Part shown: piece after piece, positions 32,341 through 39,705 of the stretch
How the letters are laid out: each line of letters opens with the position of its first letter
How positions within the stretch are numbered: position 1 is the stretch's first letter
Assembly: GCA_028821605.1 (NCBI GenBank)
Contig: JAPPFM010000029.1
Span: 1-51,205, forward strand
Reading direction: 5' to 3'
Origin: Candidatus Poribacteria bacterium
GTDB lineage: Bacteria; Poribacteria; WGA-4E; WGA-3G
DNA: 51,205 bases
Program-made: the position numbers and the translations under genes
Notes under the pieces: generated by a model
The model's input: the letters and a program-made list of their open reading frames with translations, nothing else
Database searches by the model: none
What the model was told of the DNA's origin: nothing

Positions 32341-33401
32341 AAATACTCGGCATTGATACCTCATGTGATGAAACCGCTGCTGCAGTTGTTGCTGATGGCA
32401 AAGAAGTGCTTTCTAATGTTGTGGCTTCACAGGTGGAAGCGCACCAAGAATATGGCGGCGTTGTACCCGAACTTGCATCCCGTAAACATATCGAAGCGAT
32501 CAACTATATCGTGAGTAGGGCATTGGCAGAAGCGGATGTCACGTTTAAGGATTTGGAAGCGATAGCGGTAACGAATCGTCCCGGATTAATCGGAGCGTTA
32601 CTTGTTGGGGTCGCGGCGGCGAAAAGTCTTGCTTATTGCAACAATCTTCCGTTGCTGGGTATCAACCATATTGAAGGACATATCTACGCCAACTATATGG
32701 TGCATGATACCCTAACATTTCCGCATATCTGCCTCACGGTTTCTGGAGGACACACACAACTCGTTGAAGTTCACGAGGGGTGGCAATACAAGGTATTGGG
32801 TGGTACCCAAGACGATGCCGCCGGTGAGGTCTATGATAAGGTCGCGAAATATCTCGGACTCGGTTTCCCCGGGGGTAAAGTTATTGACGATCTTGCTCAA
32901 AAAGGCGACCCGTCGGCGATAAAATTTCCCAGACCGATGCGCAACAGCGGGGACTATCAATTCAGTTTTAGCGGCATCAAAACGTCAGTACGTTATTTTG
33001 TGGAGAAGGCGCGGCGGGCAGGCATACTTGTGGAAGTAGGGGTTGGGTTACCCAACCCCTACAAGGATACAAATCCTGATATGGTAACTGTTGAAGACAT
33101 TGCCGCGAGTTTTCAAGCTGCTGTTGTTGATGTGCTTGTTTACAAATCACTCCATGCAGCCAAAGCTACTGGTGCTAAGGCAATAACATTGACCGGCGGC
33201 GTTGCTGCGAATAGCCAGCTTCGCGCTTCGCTGAAAGCTGCCGCTACGGAGATTGGCGCGGAAGTCTACTACCCACCGATGAGTTTGTGTACGGATAACG
33301 GCGCGATGATCGCAGGGATTGCTTACGAAAAATATCAGCAGGGACTCCGAGATGGGCTTTCTCTCAACGCCGCAGCGAACGGTTCTATTGTTGATGTCTA
33401 A
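32337..33401 (+). CDS. tsaD: tRNA N6-threonylcarbamoyladenosine synthase subunit TsaD
   Basis: TsaD transfers threonylcarbamoyl to A37 of ANN-decoding tRNAs, with TsaB and TsaE. The 354-residue ASKHA protein starts MKILGIDTSCDETAAAVV, with the metal-binding His pair at 111 and 115 in NHIEGH, VSGGHTQLVEV, DDAAGEVYDKVAKYLGLGFPG and the C-terminal CTDNGAMIAGIAYEK. All core motifs are intact. Residues about 234-242 (VGVGLPNPY) come from a perfect palindrome inserted in frame, in a region that is a surface segment in known structures. tsaC follows after 15 bases. Confidence 0.95.
   Translation: MKILGIDTSCDETAAAVVADGKEVLSNVVASQVEAHQEYGGVVPELASRKHIEAINYIVSRALAEADVTFKDLEAIAVTNRPGLIGALLVGVAAAKSLAYCNNLPLLGINHIEGHIYANYMVHDTLTFPHICLTVSGGHTQLVEVHEGWQYKVLGGTQDDAAGEVYDKVAKYLGLGFPGGKVIDDLAQKGDPSAIKFPRPMRNSGDYQFSFSGIKTSVRYFVEKARRAGILVEVGVGLPNPYKDTNPDMVTVEDIAASFQAAVVDVLVYKSLHAAKATGAKAITLTGGVAANSQLRASLKAAATEIGAEVYYPPMSLCTDNGAMIAGIAYEKYQQGLRDGLSLNAAANGSIVDV
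33036..33062. repeat. perfect palindrome in frame inside tsaD
   Basis: GTAGGGGTTGGG (33036-33047), TTA, then CCCAACCCCTAC (33051-33062) form a 12-bp perfect inverted repeat. It lies in frame and encodes VGVGLPNPY. It looks like a mobile palindromic unit that entered a coding gene without breaking it. Confidence 0.75.
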
Positions 33402-33416
33402 CAGAGGAGACGGATT

Positions 33417-34028
33417 TTGGAAATAGACGTGTGTGTTGAAGCTGTCGAATGCCTGAGATCAGGTGGTATTATCGCTATTCCTACCGACACAGTCTATGGG
33501 TTGGGTGCCGACCCGTTTAATGCGAGTGCCGTGCAAAAACTCTACACATTCAAGGGACGACCAGACGGGAAACCGATTCCGCTTATCCTCGGTTCAGTTG
33601 AGGATATCCATAGCGTCGCTCAAAACTTACCCGAATTTTTCTTCCATCTCACAGATCGATTTTGGCCCGGCGGTTTGACGATCGTCGTTGAAAGCAAAGA
33701 CTTACTGCCAGTGTTGACAGCCGGTGGTAACACTGTCGGGATACGGATTCCAGACAATCCACTGCTTTTGAAAATTCTCCAAGCGTTTGGTGGACCGATG
33801 GCGATAACGAGTGCGAATCTCTCTGGCGAACCGCCAGCCACCTCTGTCCAAGAAATTGGTGAAGAACTTTCATCGCGAATTGATGTGATCGTTGATGGCG
33901 GTAAAACGCCGGGACCTGTCCCTTCAACAGTTTATGACATTTCTGTCTCACCACCTATCGTTCGGCGGCAGGGTGTGATTTCAGAAGAAACCCTCGCCAA
34001 GGAGTTCGCGTGCTACAACAAGCATTAA
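33417..34028 (+). CDS. tsaC: L-threonylcarbamoyladenylate synthase (Sua5/YrdC/YciO family)
   Basis: The enzyme makes threonylcarbamoyl-AMP for t6A. The 203-residue protein uses a TTG start at 33417 with GAGGAG upstream. Motifs are IIAIPTDTVYGLGADPFN, KLYTFKGRPDGKPIPLIL (the KxR...SxN-type nucleotide site), FWPGGLTIVVE, VGIRIPDNP, MAITSANLSGEPPAT and GPVPSTVYDI. No Sua5 C-terminal domain, so it is the short form. Its end overlaps the next gene by 19 bases, and it follows tsaD, which completes the same pathway. Confidence 0.94.
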   Translation: MEIDVCVEAVECLRSGGIIAIPTDTVYGLGADPFNASAVQKLYTFKGRPDGKPIPLILGSVEDIHSVAQNLPEFFFHLTDRFWPGGLTIVVESKDLLPVLTAGGNTVGIRIPDNPLLLKILQAFGGPMAITSANLSGEPPATSVQEIGEELSSRIDVIVDGGKTPGPVPSTVYDISVSPPIVRRQGVISEETLAKEFACYNKH

Positions 34029-34594
34029 AGCAAATCCTTCAATTCTTAGCCACTCCGACCGGAAATTGGGTGATGTTTGGCTTGGTTAGTTTTGTAGCGT
34101 TGGCGATTGTCTATAACAGAAAAAGACAGATTCCGGGGCTGACTGTGGAGGTTATCGCAGAGGATACGTGGTTTATCAACCGTGATGATAATCACCGCCT
34201 CGCTATTGTTGTATCATTGCACCTGATTAACAAATCAAGCGCGCCCATCCGCATTCGGAATTGTAAACTGAGTGGGTATTCACCTAAACCGCCGCCTGAA
34301 AAGTTACTTTTACAAGGGCACGATACGAGTGTTGAACTTGCGTATCCAGAGCATGATCTCTTTGTTGATGTCGGGGCACATCCTTCTGAGCATACTTCGG
34401 AGTACGTTCTCAACCCTTACACGGAACAACGCATGTGGGCTTTTTATCACTCCGGCATTGTCACGATGACCAATATGCTTCGCGCACCGATTGTACTCAG
34501 GGATGTGAATCGGAAGCGGAAGTCTATCCAGATAGCGGTGCCTCGCAATATGGAGCAGATTCAACTCTATCGCGAGGCAGCAATGCGGTGGTAA
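34010..34594 (+). CDS. unknown membrane-anchored protein, 194 residues
   Basis: The GTG start at 34010 overlaps tsaC by 19 bases in another frame, suggesting coupling. An N-terminal membrane helix (WVMFGLVSFVALAIVYN, near residues 20-36) is followed by a mostly beta soluble domain (VEVIAEDTWFINRDDNHRLA, IVVSLHLINKSSAPIRI, VDVGAHPSE). It may face the cytoplasm or periplasm. I do not recognise the family. It ends one base before the convergent Gfo/Idh gene, with no terminator. Confidence 0.65.
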   Translation: MLQQALKQILQFLATPTGNWVMFGLVSFVALAIVYNRKRQIPGLTVEVIAEDTWFINRDDNHRLAIVVSLHLINKSSAPIRIRNCKLSGYSPKPPPEKLLLQGHDTSVELAYPEHDLFVDVGAHPSEHTSEYVLNPYTEQRMWAFYHSGIVTMTNMLRAPIVLRDVNRKRKSIQIAVPRNMEQIQLYREAAMRW

Positions 34595-34595
34595 T

Positions 34596-35639
34596 CTAAG
34601 CGAGTTCGGACAATTTAACGGTTCTGCCACCCGCCTCTGCCGACATATCGGCGGCAAAGACAACGCGATGCGTTTCAAACGCCGTGTCAAAATCGGTCAG
34701 CGGCATCGGTTCGTTTCGCCCGATGCTATCTATAAACGCTTGGAATTGTGGTTCATAGGGGTGGTCGCTGACATCACCAGAATCGATGAGTGAGGTCTCA
34801 AGTTCACTCCATCTGCTTTTGTCCATGCCTTTAAGTTTTGCGGAATAGATACGATTGTCAAGCAGACTCCCTTCACTTCCGACAAGGTGAATGTGGAAGT
34901 AGTAGGGCTGTAAGCAGTCAACACAGGAGGTGACTTTCCCAATCTTTCCACCGCCCTCAAACTTAAGAAGACTCACACTCGTTGTTTTGTACTCGTAAGG
35001 TTGGAAATCGGCACCTGTAGATTGCGTGTGATAACCCGTCACCTCTTCGACGTTTCCATCCATAAAGAAGAGGAGCGCATCGAGGGCATGACACCCAGCA
35101 GTAAGTAGGGTACTACCGCCGAAGTCCTTTTTGATGTTCCATTCGTATTGTCCGTACCAAGGTCCGATGCCGTGGTAGTAGTCAACTTCAGCGTAGTGGA
35201 GTTCGCCGAGCAATCCGTTGTCGATTACCGAGCGGATCATCGTAAAATGCGCGCTGTATCGGCACTCAAAGCAGACGCAAACGTTGACCCCTGTACTTCT
35301 GACAGCATCACGGATAGCTTTTGCATCTTCATACGTAAGACAGATCGGTTTTTCTATGATGAGATGTTTTCCCGCTTCTGCAGCGGCGATGGCTTGTTCA
35401 GCATGAAAAGGGTGTGGCGTACAAATATCAATGATATGCACATCCGGATCTGCAAGCATCTTATCAAAATCGGTGTAGGCTTTGAGAGGTGTCCCATAAG
35501 TCTCTGCCAATACAGATTCATCGTGTTCTCGGCGTGAGCAGATAGCAGTGACATCTGAACCTGTAACGGCTTTGAAGGCTTCAATATGAGCACCGGCTAC
35601 CCAACCAAGCCCGACAATTCCAACGTTTAAGTTATCCAT
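34596..35639 (-). CDS. Gfo/Idh/MocA-family oxidoreductase
   Basis: The 347-residue NAD(P)-dependent enzyme reads [18 protein letters not shown] at the Rossmann N-terminus, then [19 protein letters not shown], and [17 protein letters not shown], with the family Lys in EKP. The C-terminal domain (beta sheet) includes [19 protein letters not shown] and [14 protein letters not shown], with the His-containing GxHxxD motif. These enzymes oxidise or reduce sugars, inositols and similar compounds; the substrate here is unknown. AAAAGGAG precedes the ATG. It is transcribed towards the tsaC operon. Confidence 0.88.
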   Translation of the reverse strand: MDNLNVGIVGLGWVAGAHIEAFKAVTGSDVTAICSRREHDESVLAETYGTPLKAYTDFDKMLADPDVHIIDICTPHPFHAEQAIAAAEAGKHLIIEKPICLTYEDAKAIRDAVRSTGVNVCVCFECRYSAHFTMIRSVIDNGLLGELHYAEVDYYHGIGPWYGQYEWNIKKDFGGSTLLTAGCHALDALLFFMDGNVEEVTGYHTQSTGADFQPYEYKTTSVSLLKFEGGGKIGKVTSCVDCLQPYYFHIHLVGSEGSLLDNRIYSAKLKGMDKSRWSELETSLIDSGDVSDHPYEPQFQAFIDSIGRNEPMPLTDFDTAFETHRVVFAADMSAEAGGRTVKLSELA

Positions 35640-35769
35640 TTTATACTCCTTTTGAGTCCCGTAGGTACTGGGTGGGCGTAATTTTTCAAGCCCGTATTAG
35701 GAAGTCCAGACGTACACGGGTAATTGAGAATAGTATATCATAGGTGTGGATTTTTTAGGGAAAAATTGG

Positions 35770-35798
35770 TTGCCATAATTTTCGTTTTCTTGTATAAT
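35770..35798 (+). promoter_or_regulatory. sigma-70-type promoter upstream of the coiled-coil gene and guaB
   Basis: TTGCCA at 35770-35775 and TATAAT at 35793-35798 are 17 bases apart, a near-consensus promoter. It is 88 bases before the coiled-coil gene, and guaB is probably read from the same transcript. Confidence 0.65.
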
Positions 35799-35885
35799 TA
35801 AACAGAATAGGGTTTACGCCTCATCGGTTTTTAACATACACTCTGAAGGGTCGGCAAAACACACGGAGCAGAACAGAGGCAGAAA

Positions 35886-36206
35886 ATGAATCAAGAGAAG
35901 TTTGAAGAACTCATATTAAATCAACTCTCTGAGATAAGTGGCAGGATGTCGTCTATGGATGAGAGGATGTCATCTATGGATGAGAGAATGTCGTCTATGG
36001 ATGAGAGAATGTCGTCTGTTGAAAATAGGATCTCATCGTTGGATGAGAGGATGTCGTCTGTTGAAAACAGGATCTCATCGCTTGAGCAAGGAATGGCATG
36101 GGTGCGCGGGAAGCTTGAAGGACGGAGCGAATTCTGGGCGGACATAAAGTCTTGGATCGCCCTCGTTGTTGCGATCGCAGCCATAATTTTTACATGGCTA
36201 AAATAA
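35886..36206 (+). CDS. heptad-repeat coiled-coil protein with C-terminal membrane anchor
   Basis: This 106-residue protein starts MNQEKFEELILNQLSEISG, then seven exact or near-exact heptads of the RMSSMDE/RMSSVEN/RISSLDE type (35943-36089), with hydrophobic residues at positions a and d. A linker (GMAWVRGKLEGRSEFWADIK) leads to a membrane helix (SWIALVVAIAAIIFTWL) at the very C-terminus, so it is tail-anchored, with the coiled coil in the cytoplasm or periplasm. It probably forms an oligomer; the partner is unknown. It lies directly before guaB. The near-identical nucleotide repeats imply recent expansion. Confidence 0.7.
   Translation: MNQEKFEELILNQLSEISGRMSSMDERMSSMDERMSSMDERMSSVENRISSLDERMSSVENRISSLEQGMAWVRGKLEGRSEFWADIKSWIALVVAIAAIIFTWLK
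35943..36089. repeat. seven 21-base tandem repeats (coding)
   Basis: Units such as AGGATGTCGTCTATGGATGA (one 21-base heptad codon set) repeat seven times with few differences. The repeats encode coiled-coil heptads. Copy number may vary by slippage in steps of seven residues without breaking the frame. Confidence 0.85.
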
Positions 36207-36226
36207 TGGAAAAGGAGATGATCCCG

Positions 36227-37726
36227 ATGGAGACCAAAATTTCCGATGTCTTCCCCCCGAAATTCGCAAAAGAAGGGTTAACTTTTGACGATGTTTTGCT
36301 GATTCCGGCTGAATCGGATGTGCTACCGGATCAAGTGGATACAAGTACGCAGCTGACGCGTAATCTGCGGCTGAACATTCCTATCTGCAGTGCTCCTATG
36401 GATACTGTCACCGAATCTACCCTTGCCATTGCGATCGCACGCGAGGGAGGCATCGGAATAATTCACTACAATTGCACTATTGACGAACAGGTATCTGAGG
36501 TTGATCGGGTGAAACGGTCGGAAAGCGGTATGATTACCGATCCAATTACACTGACGAAAGATAAGACAATCCGAGACGCGTTAGCGGTGACAGCACGCTA
36601 CCATATCGGTGGCGTACCTATCGTTACCACAGATGGGTATCTCGTCGGTTTAATTACCAATCGCGATCTCAAGTATGAAGATAATCTTGATCTTCCTGTA
36701 ACCGAACGGATGACACCAAAAGAGAGACTGATTACTGCTGCAGAAGGAATTACACTCGATAAAGCGAAAGAAATACTCCACAGATCTCGGAAAGAAAAAC
36801 TGCCGATTGTGGATGAAGATTTTCGGCTCTGTGGGTTGATTACTATCAAAGATATTGACAAAGTGCAGATGTTTCCACAAGCGTGTAAGGACAGTGCTGG
36901 ACGTTTACGTGTTGGTGCCGCTGTTCTGCCCTCAACTCCATTGGAAAATGTTGACAGATTGGTGGAAGCTGGCGTGGATGTGCTTGTATTAGATACGGCA
37001 CACGGTCATTCCAAAAACGTAATCCGCTCGACAGAATACATCAAATCACATTTTCCAGATGTTGAACTCGCCGCTGGGAATGTTGTTACACCTGAAGGGA
37101 CACGAAGCCTTATTGATGCGGGGGCAGACGCAGTGAAGATCGGTGTTGGTCCGGGTTCTATTTGCACAACCCGTGTTGTGGCAGGGGTCAGTATTCCTCA
37201 GATCACAGCAATTTACGATTGTGCGCAGGAAGCGGATAAAGCAGACGTACCAATTATCGCCGATGGTGGTATCCGCTATTCTGGAGACATCGCGAAAGCC
37301 ATTGGGGCTGGTGCCAGTTCTGTGATGATCGGCAGTTTGCTCGCTGGAACTGATGAAAGCCCTGGAGATACCGTCATCTATCAGGGAAGAACATATAAGA
37401 TTCACCGCGGAATGGGTTCGTTAGGCGCGTTACGGAAGCGAAGTGCTCAACTCTCAGACGATGGTAGCGAAGATGTGTCTAAACTTGTGCCGCGTGGCAT
37501 TGAAGGACGTGTTCCACACAAGGGCAAACTCAGCAATTTTGTTTATCAATTAGTTGGTGGTATCCGTTCTGCAATGGGGTATTGCGGAGCTTCGGATATT
37601 GAGGTGTTACGGCGGGATACCCAATTTGTGCGGATGTCGAGCAGCGGTTACCGCGAAAGCCATCCCCACGATATTGATATTACCGAGGAAGCACCCAATT
37701 ACACGGTAGCGAACCTTAACTCATAA
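36227..37726 (+). CDS. guaB: inosine-5'-monophosphate dehydrogenase
   Basis: IMPDH oxidises IMP to XMP, the committed step of GMP synthesis. ATG 36227 (499 residues) is chosen because AAAAGGAG at 36210-36216 is well spaced. Features are [38 protein letters not shown], two CBS domains (about residues 95-215), [14 protein letters not shown], and the active-site Cys (near residue 313) in [16 protein letters not shown]. Then come [17 protein letters not shown] and the flap [12 protein letters not shown]. Length is typical. Confidence 0.96.
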   Translation: METKISDVFPPKFAKEGLTFDDVLLIPAESDVLPDQVDTSTQLTRNLRLNIPICSAPMDTVTESTLAIAIAREGGIGIIHYNCTIDEQVSEVDRVKRSESGMITDPITLTKDKTIRDALAVTARYHIGGVPIVTTDGYLVGLITNRDLKYEDNLDLPVTERMTPKERLITAAEGITLDKAKEILHRSRKEKLPIVDEDFRLCGLITIKDIDKVQMFPQACKDSAGRLRVGAAVLPSTPLENVDRLVEAGVDVLVLDTAHGHSKNVIRSTEYIKSHFPDVELAAGNVVTPEGTRSLIDAGADAVKIGVGPGSICTTRVVAGVSIPQITAIYDCAQEADKADVPIIADGGIRYSGDIAKAIGAGASSVMIGSLLAGTDESPGDTVIYQGRTYKIHRGMGSLGALRKRSAQLSDDGSEDVSKLVPRGIEGRVPHKGKLSNFVYQLVGGIRSAMGYCGASDIEVLRRDTQFVRMSSSGYRESHPHDIDITEEAPNYTVANLNS

Positions 37727-37732
37727 CTATTT

Positions 37733-37842
37733 AGGATTTATGCAGCTCCCTTGCTGGCGAGGTTTCTAGAGGAAATACCCCAGCAAAAACACTCGCCAGC
37801 GGCGTGTGGGATGTCCGTAGTTATCAGAAAATTGCGTAAGTC
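37733..37842. mobile_element. MITE-like element, family 2, copy D (reverse orientation)
   Basis: It carries the family core in the opposite orientation: TTGCTGGCGAGGTTTCTAGA, then CACTCGCCAGCGGCGTGTGG, TGTCCGTAGTTATCAGAAAA and TTGCGTAAGTC at the right end. The left terminal repeat is degraded (AGGATTTATGCAG). It begins 7 bases after guaB. The rest of the gap to nuoI holds only a TGATGACTGATGACTGAC-like repeat. Confidence 0.7.
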
Positions 37843-38019
37843 ATAACTATTGTTTGGATGCTCCTTTCATTGTACTGTTGATGACTGATGACTGACTGCT
37901 AATGTAAAAATGGATGTGTACGTTACGGTGACAGTTCAACTTCACCGGAAACCTGTCCGAAACGAAATGGAAAGATTTGCTTGGGCGTTTCTTTAGCCTA
38001 GGAGGTCAGAATTTAAAAA

Positions 38020-38568
38020 ATGAAAGTTAACGAAGAGATGTCGTTTTGGGATAGACTCTATATCCCTGCGTTGATTAAGGGGATGTTTACCACGTTGAAG
38101 CATATCCCGAAAAAGAAGTTGACATATCAATACCCTGAAGATCCGAGGAGTGTGGATGAACGGAACGATCGGTATCGCGGCATTCACAAACTGACGACAA
38201 CAGAAAAAGATGAGATTAAATGCGTCGCATGTTTCTTGTGCGCGACTGCCTGTCCTGCTGATTGTATCACGATTCAGGCGGCACCGGCACCGGAAGGTTG
38301 GCAAACCAAAGAGGGGTATCAGCGTGAAAAATACCCCGATGTTTTTGAAATCAACATGTTGCGTTGTATCTTTTGTGGGTATTGTGTAGAGGCTTGCCCT
38401 GAAGATGCTATCCGAATGACAGGCTTAACGCTCCCGCAATATTTCCGTGAACGTCAAAAAGAGGGAGAAAGTCTTGGAAGTTCCCGCAATGACTTCATCT
38501 TTGATCGGGATATGCTCGTCGCTAACAACGACATCCCGCAAGAGGGACTTAGTGTGGAAGCGAAGTAG
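38020..38568 (+). CDS. nuoI: NADH-quinone oxidoreductase subunit I (ferredoxin-like)
   Basis: The 182-residue subunit has two 4Fe-4S motifs: CVACFLCATACP near residues 68-79 and CIFCGYCVEACP near 116-127, with the NuoI-type YPEDPRSVDERNDRYRGIH stretch before them. It would carry electrons between peripheral-arm clusters of complex I. AGGAGGT lies 13 bases before the ATG. No other nuo gene is in the window, so the gene is isolated from the usual cluster here. An MT-A70 gene starts directly after its stop. Confidence 0.93.
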   Translation: MKVNEEMSFWDRLYIPALIKGMFTTLKHIPKKKLTYQYPEDPRSVDERNDRYRGIHKLTTTEKDEIKCVACFLCATACPADCITIQAAPAPEGWQTKEGYQREKYPDVFEINMLRCIFCGYCVEACPEDAIRMTGLTLPQYFRERQKEGESLGSSRNDFIFDRDMLVANNDIPQEGLSVEAK

Positions 38569-39150
38569 GTGGACCGGTCGAAGAAATTGATGGCATCATA
38601 CGCTCCGTTCCCGAATAAGAAGTACGATATTATATATGCGGATCCTCCGTGGGACTATAAGGGGCAGCTCCAACACACGGGAAGTGGTGGTAAAGACAGC
38701 GGCGGCGCGATTCGACATTATCCCACTGTACCCGTATCGGAGATGAAAACGTGGGATGTCGCTTCAATCAGCAAAGAGAATTGTCTGCTTTTTATGTGGA
38801 GTTCCTCTCCGCATCTTGATCAGGCAATTCAGCTTGGTAAGGCGTGGGGGTTTCGGTGGGCAACAGTTGCCTTCGTCTGGGATAAGCAACGCCCAAACCC
38901 TGGGTTCTATACGATGAGTCAGTGCGAATTATGCCTCGTTTTTAGACGCGGTAGAATTCCGCAACCGCGAGGTGCGAGAAATATGAGGCAACTCGTTCAG
39001 GTTAAACGGACACGCCATTCTGAAAAGCCCGATGCCGTGCGCGAACGAATTGAGAAAATGTTTCCACACCAGTGTAAGATTGAATTGTTCGCGCGAAAAC
39101 AGTTCCAAGGTTGGGACGCATGGGGACTTGAGATTCTTGAGTCTTCGTGA
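38569..39150 (+). CDS. MT-A70-family N6-adenine methyltransferase
   Basis: The DPPW catalytic motif (residues 25-28, in IIYADPPWDYKG) with SEMKTWDVASISKENCLLFMW identifies an MT-A70/IME4-type methyltransferase. In bacteria such proteins are mostly DNA m6A enzymes, often of phage origin. The rest (WGFRWATVAFVWDKQRPNPG, RPQPRGARNMRQLV-like) fits the family. The start is GTG 38569, directly after the nuoI stop; ATG 38590 (MASYAPFPNKKYDIIYADP) is possible. No restriction enzyme neighbour is seen, so it is an orphan. Target sequence unknown. Confidence 0.88.
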   Translation: MDRSKKLMASYAPFPNKKYDIIYADPPWDYKGQLQHTGSGGKDSGGAIRHYPTVPVSEMKTWDVASISKENCLLFMWSSSPHLDQAIQLGKAWGFRWATVAFVWDKQRPNPGFYTMSQCELCLVFRRGRIPQPRGARNMRQLVQVKRTRHSEKPDAVRERIEKMFPHQCKIELFARKQFQGWDAWGLEILESS

Positions 39151-39229
39151 AATCTGCTGTGCCACTGACCTATTCACTGAGCCGATAAGGCAGGAGCAGA
39201 AGTATAAATTTTTTAGTTATAACTTTGGT

Positions 39230-39298
39230 AGGACTTACGCAATTTTCTTAGGAATAGCGACTACTAGACGCCGCTGGCGAGGAAGCTGCGTAAGTCCT
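39230..39298. mobile_element. MITE-like element, family 2, copy E (internally deleted)
   Basis: AGGACTTACGCAATTTTCTT opens the element and AGCTGCGTAAGTCCT closes it, with only GACGCCGCTGGCGAGG between, so most of the core is lost (69 bases). Terminal repeats are the best preserved in the family. Confidence 0.75.
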
Positions 39299-39489
39299 GT
39301 TTGGTTGATATAAGCAAAAGACTTGAATTATAGAGGAACCTTCAGTTAAAGTTGGGGTTACATCCATATCATCGAACTTTCATAACCACCACTTTAGCGA
39401 TTGCTCTATACAAAATGTGACACATCTTGTGTTTTACAGGCTGTCAACCTACTAATTTATTTAGCCGACTGGGCATGACGTTTTGAATT
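39299..39489. other. non-coding, AT-rich spacer
   Basis: Between two MITE copies nothing is recognised beyond AT-rich sequence. No ORF with a ribosome binding site is present. Confidence 0.5.
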
Positions 39490-39615
39490 TATAGTAAAAC
39501 CTACAATTAATTAGACATTGGCGGTGGGCGAGGTTACTAGAAGAAACACCTCACCAGCGGCGGTGGGGATCTTGTTCGCTAAAAAACTGTCTACATATTT
39601 TTAGGTTTTACCATA
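39490..39615. mobile_element. MITE-like element, family 1, copy C
   Basis: TATAGTAAAACC at 39490-39501 and GGTTTTACCATA at 39604-39615 are inverted repeats with one mismatch. The core GGGCGAGGTTACTAGAAGAA with CACCTCACCAGCGGCGG is clearly related to the family-2 core (GGCGAGGTTTCTAGAGGAAA). Confidence 0.75.
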
Positions 39616-39705
39616 ATTGCACAATGGAATCGTTGTGTTTTCACCGGTCATTCACAAATTTATTTGCCTAAATTTATTTGAAAGGCACACAATCGAATCG
39701 ACCCA

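Noticed and set aside
35943-36089. CRISPR array
   Set aside because: The regularly spaced repeats have no unique spacers and are coding heptads. No Cas genes are present.
35921-36184. Minus-strand ORF opposite the heptad repeats
   Set aside because: The repeated 21-base unit leaves both strands open; the plus strand has the promoter, start and coiled-coil logic.
37910-37996. 28-residue plus-strand ORF before nuoI (MDVYVTVTVQLHRK)
   Set aside because: There is no ribosome binding site and no relation to a known leader peptide; it follows low-complexity repeats.
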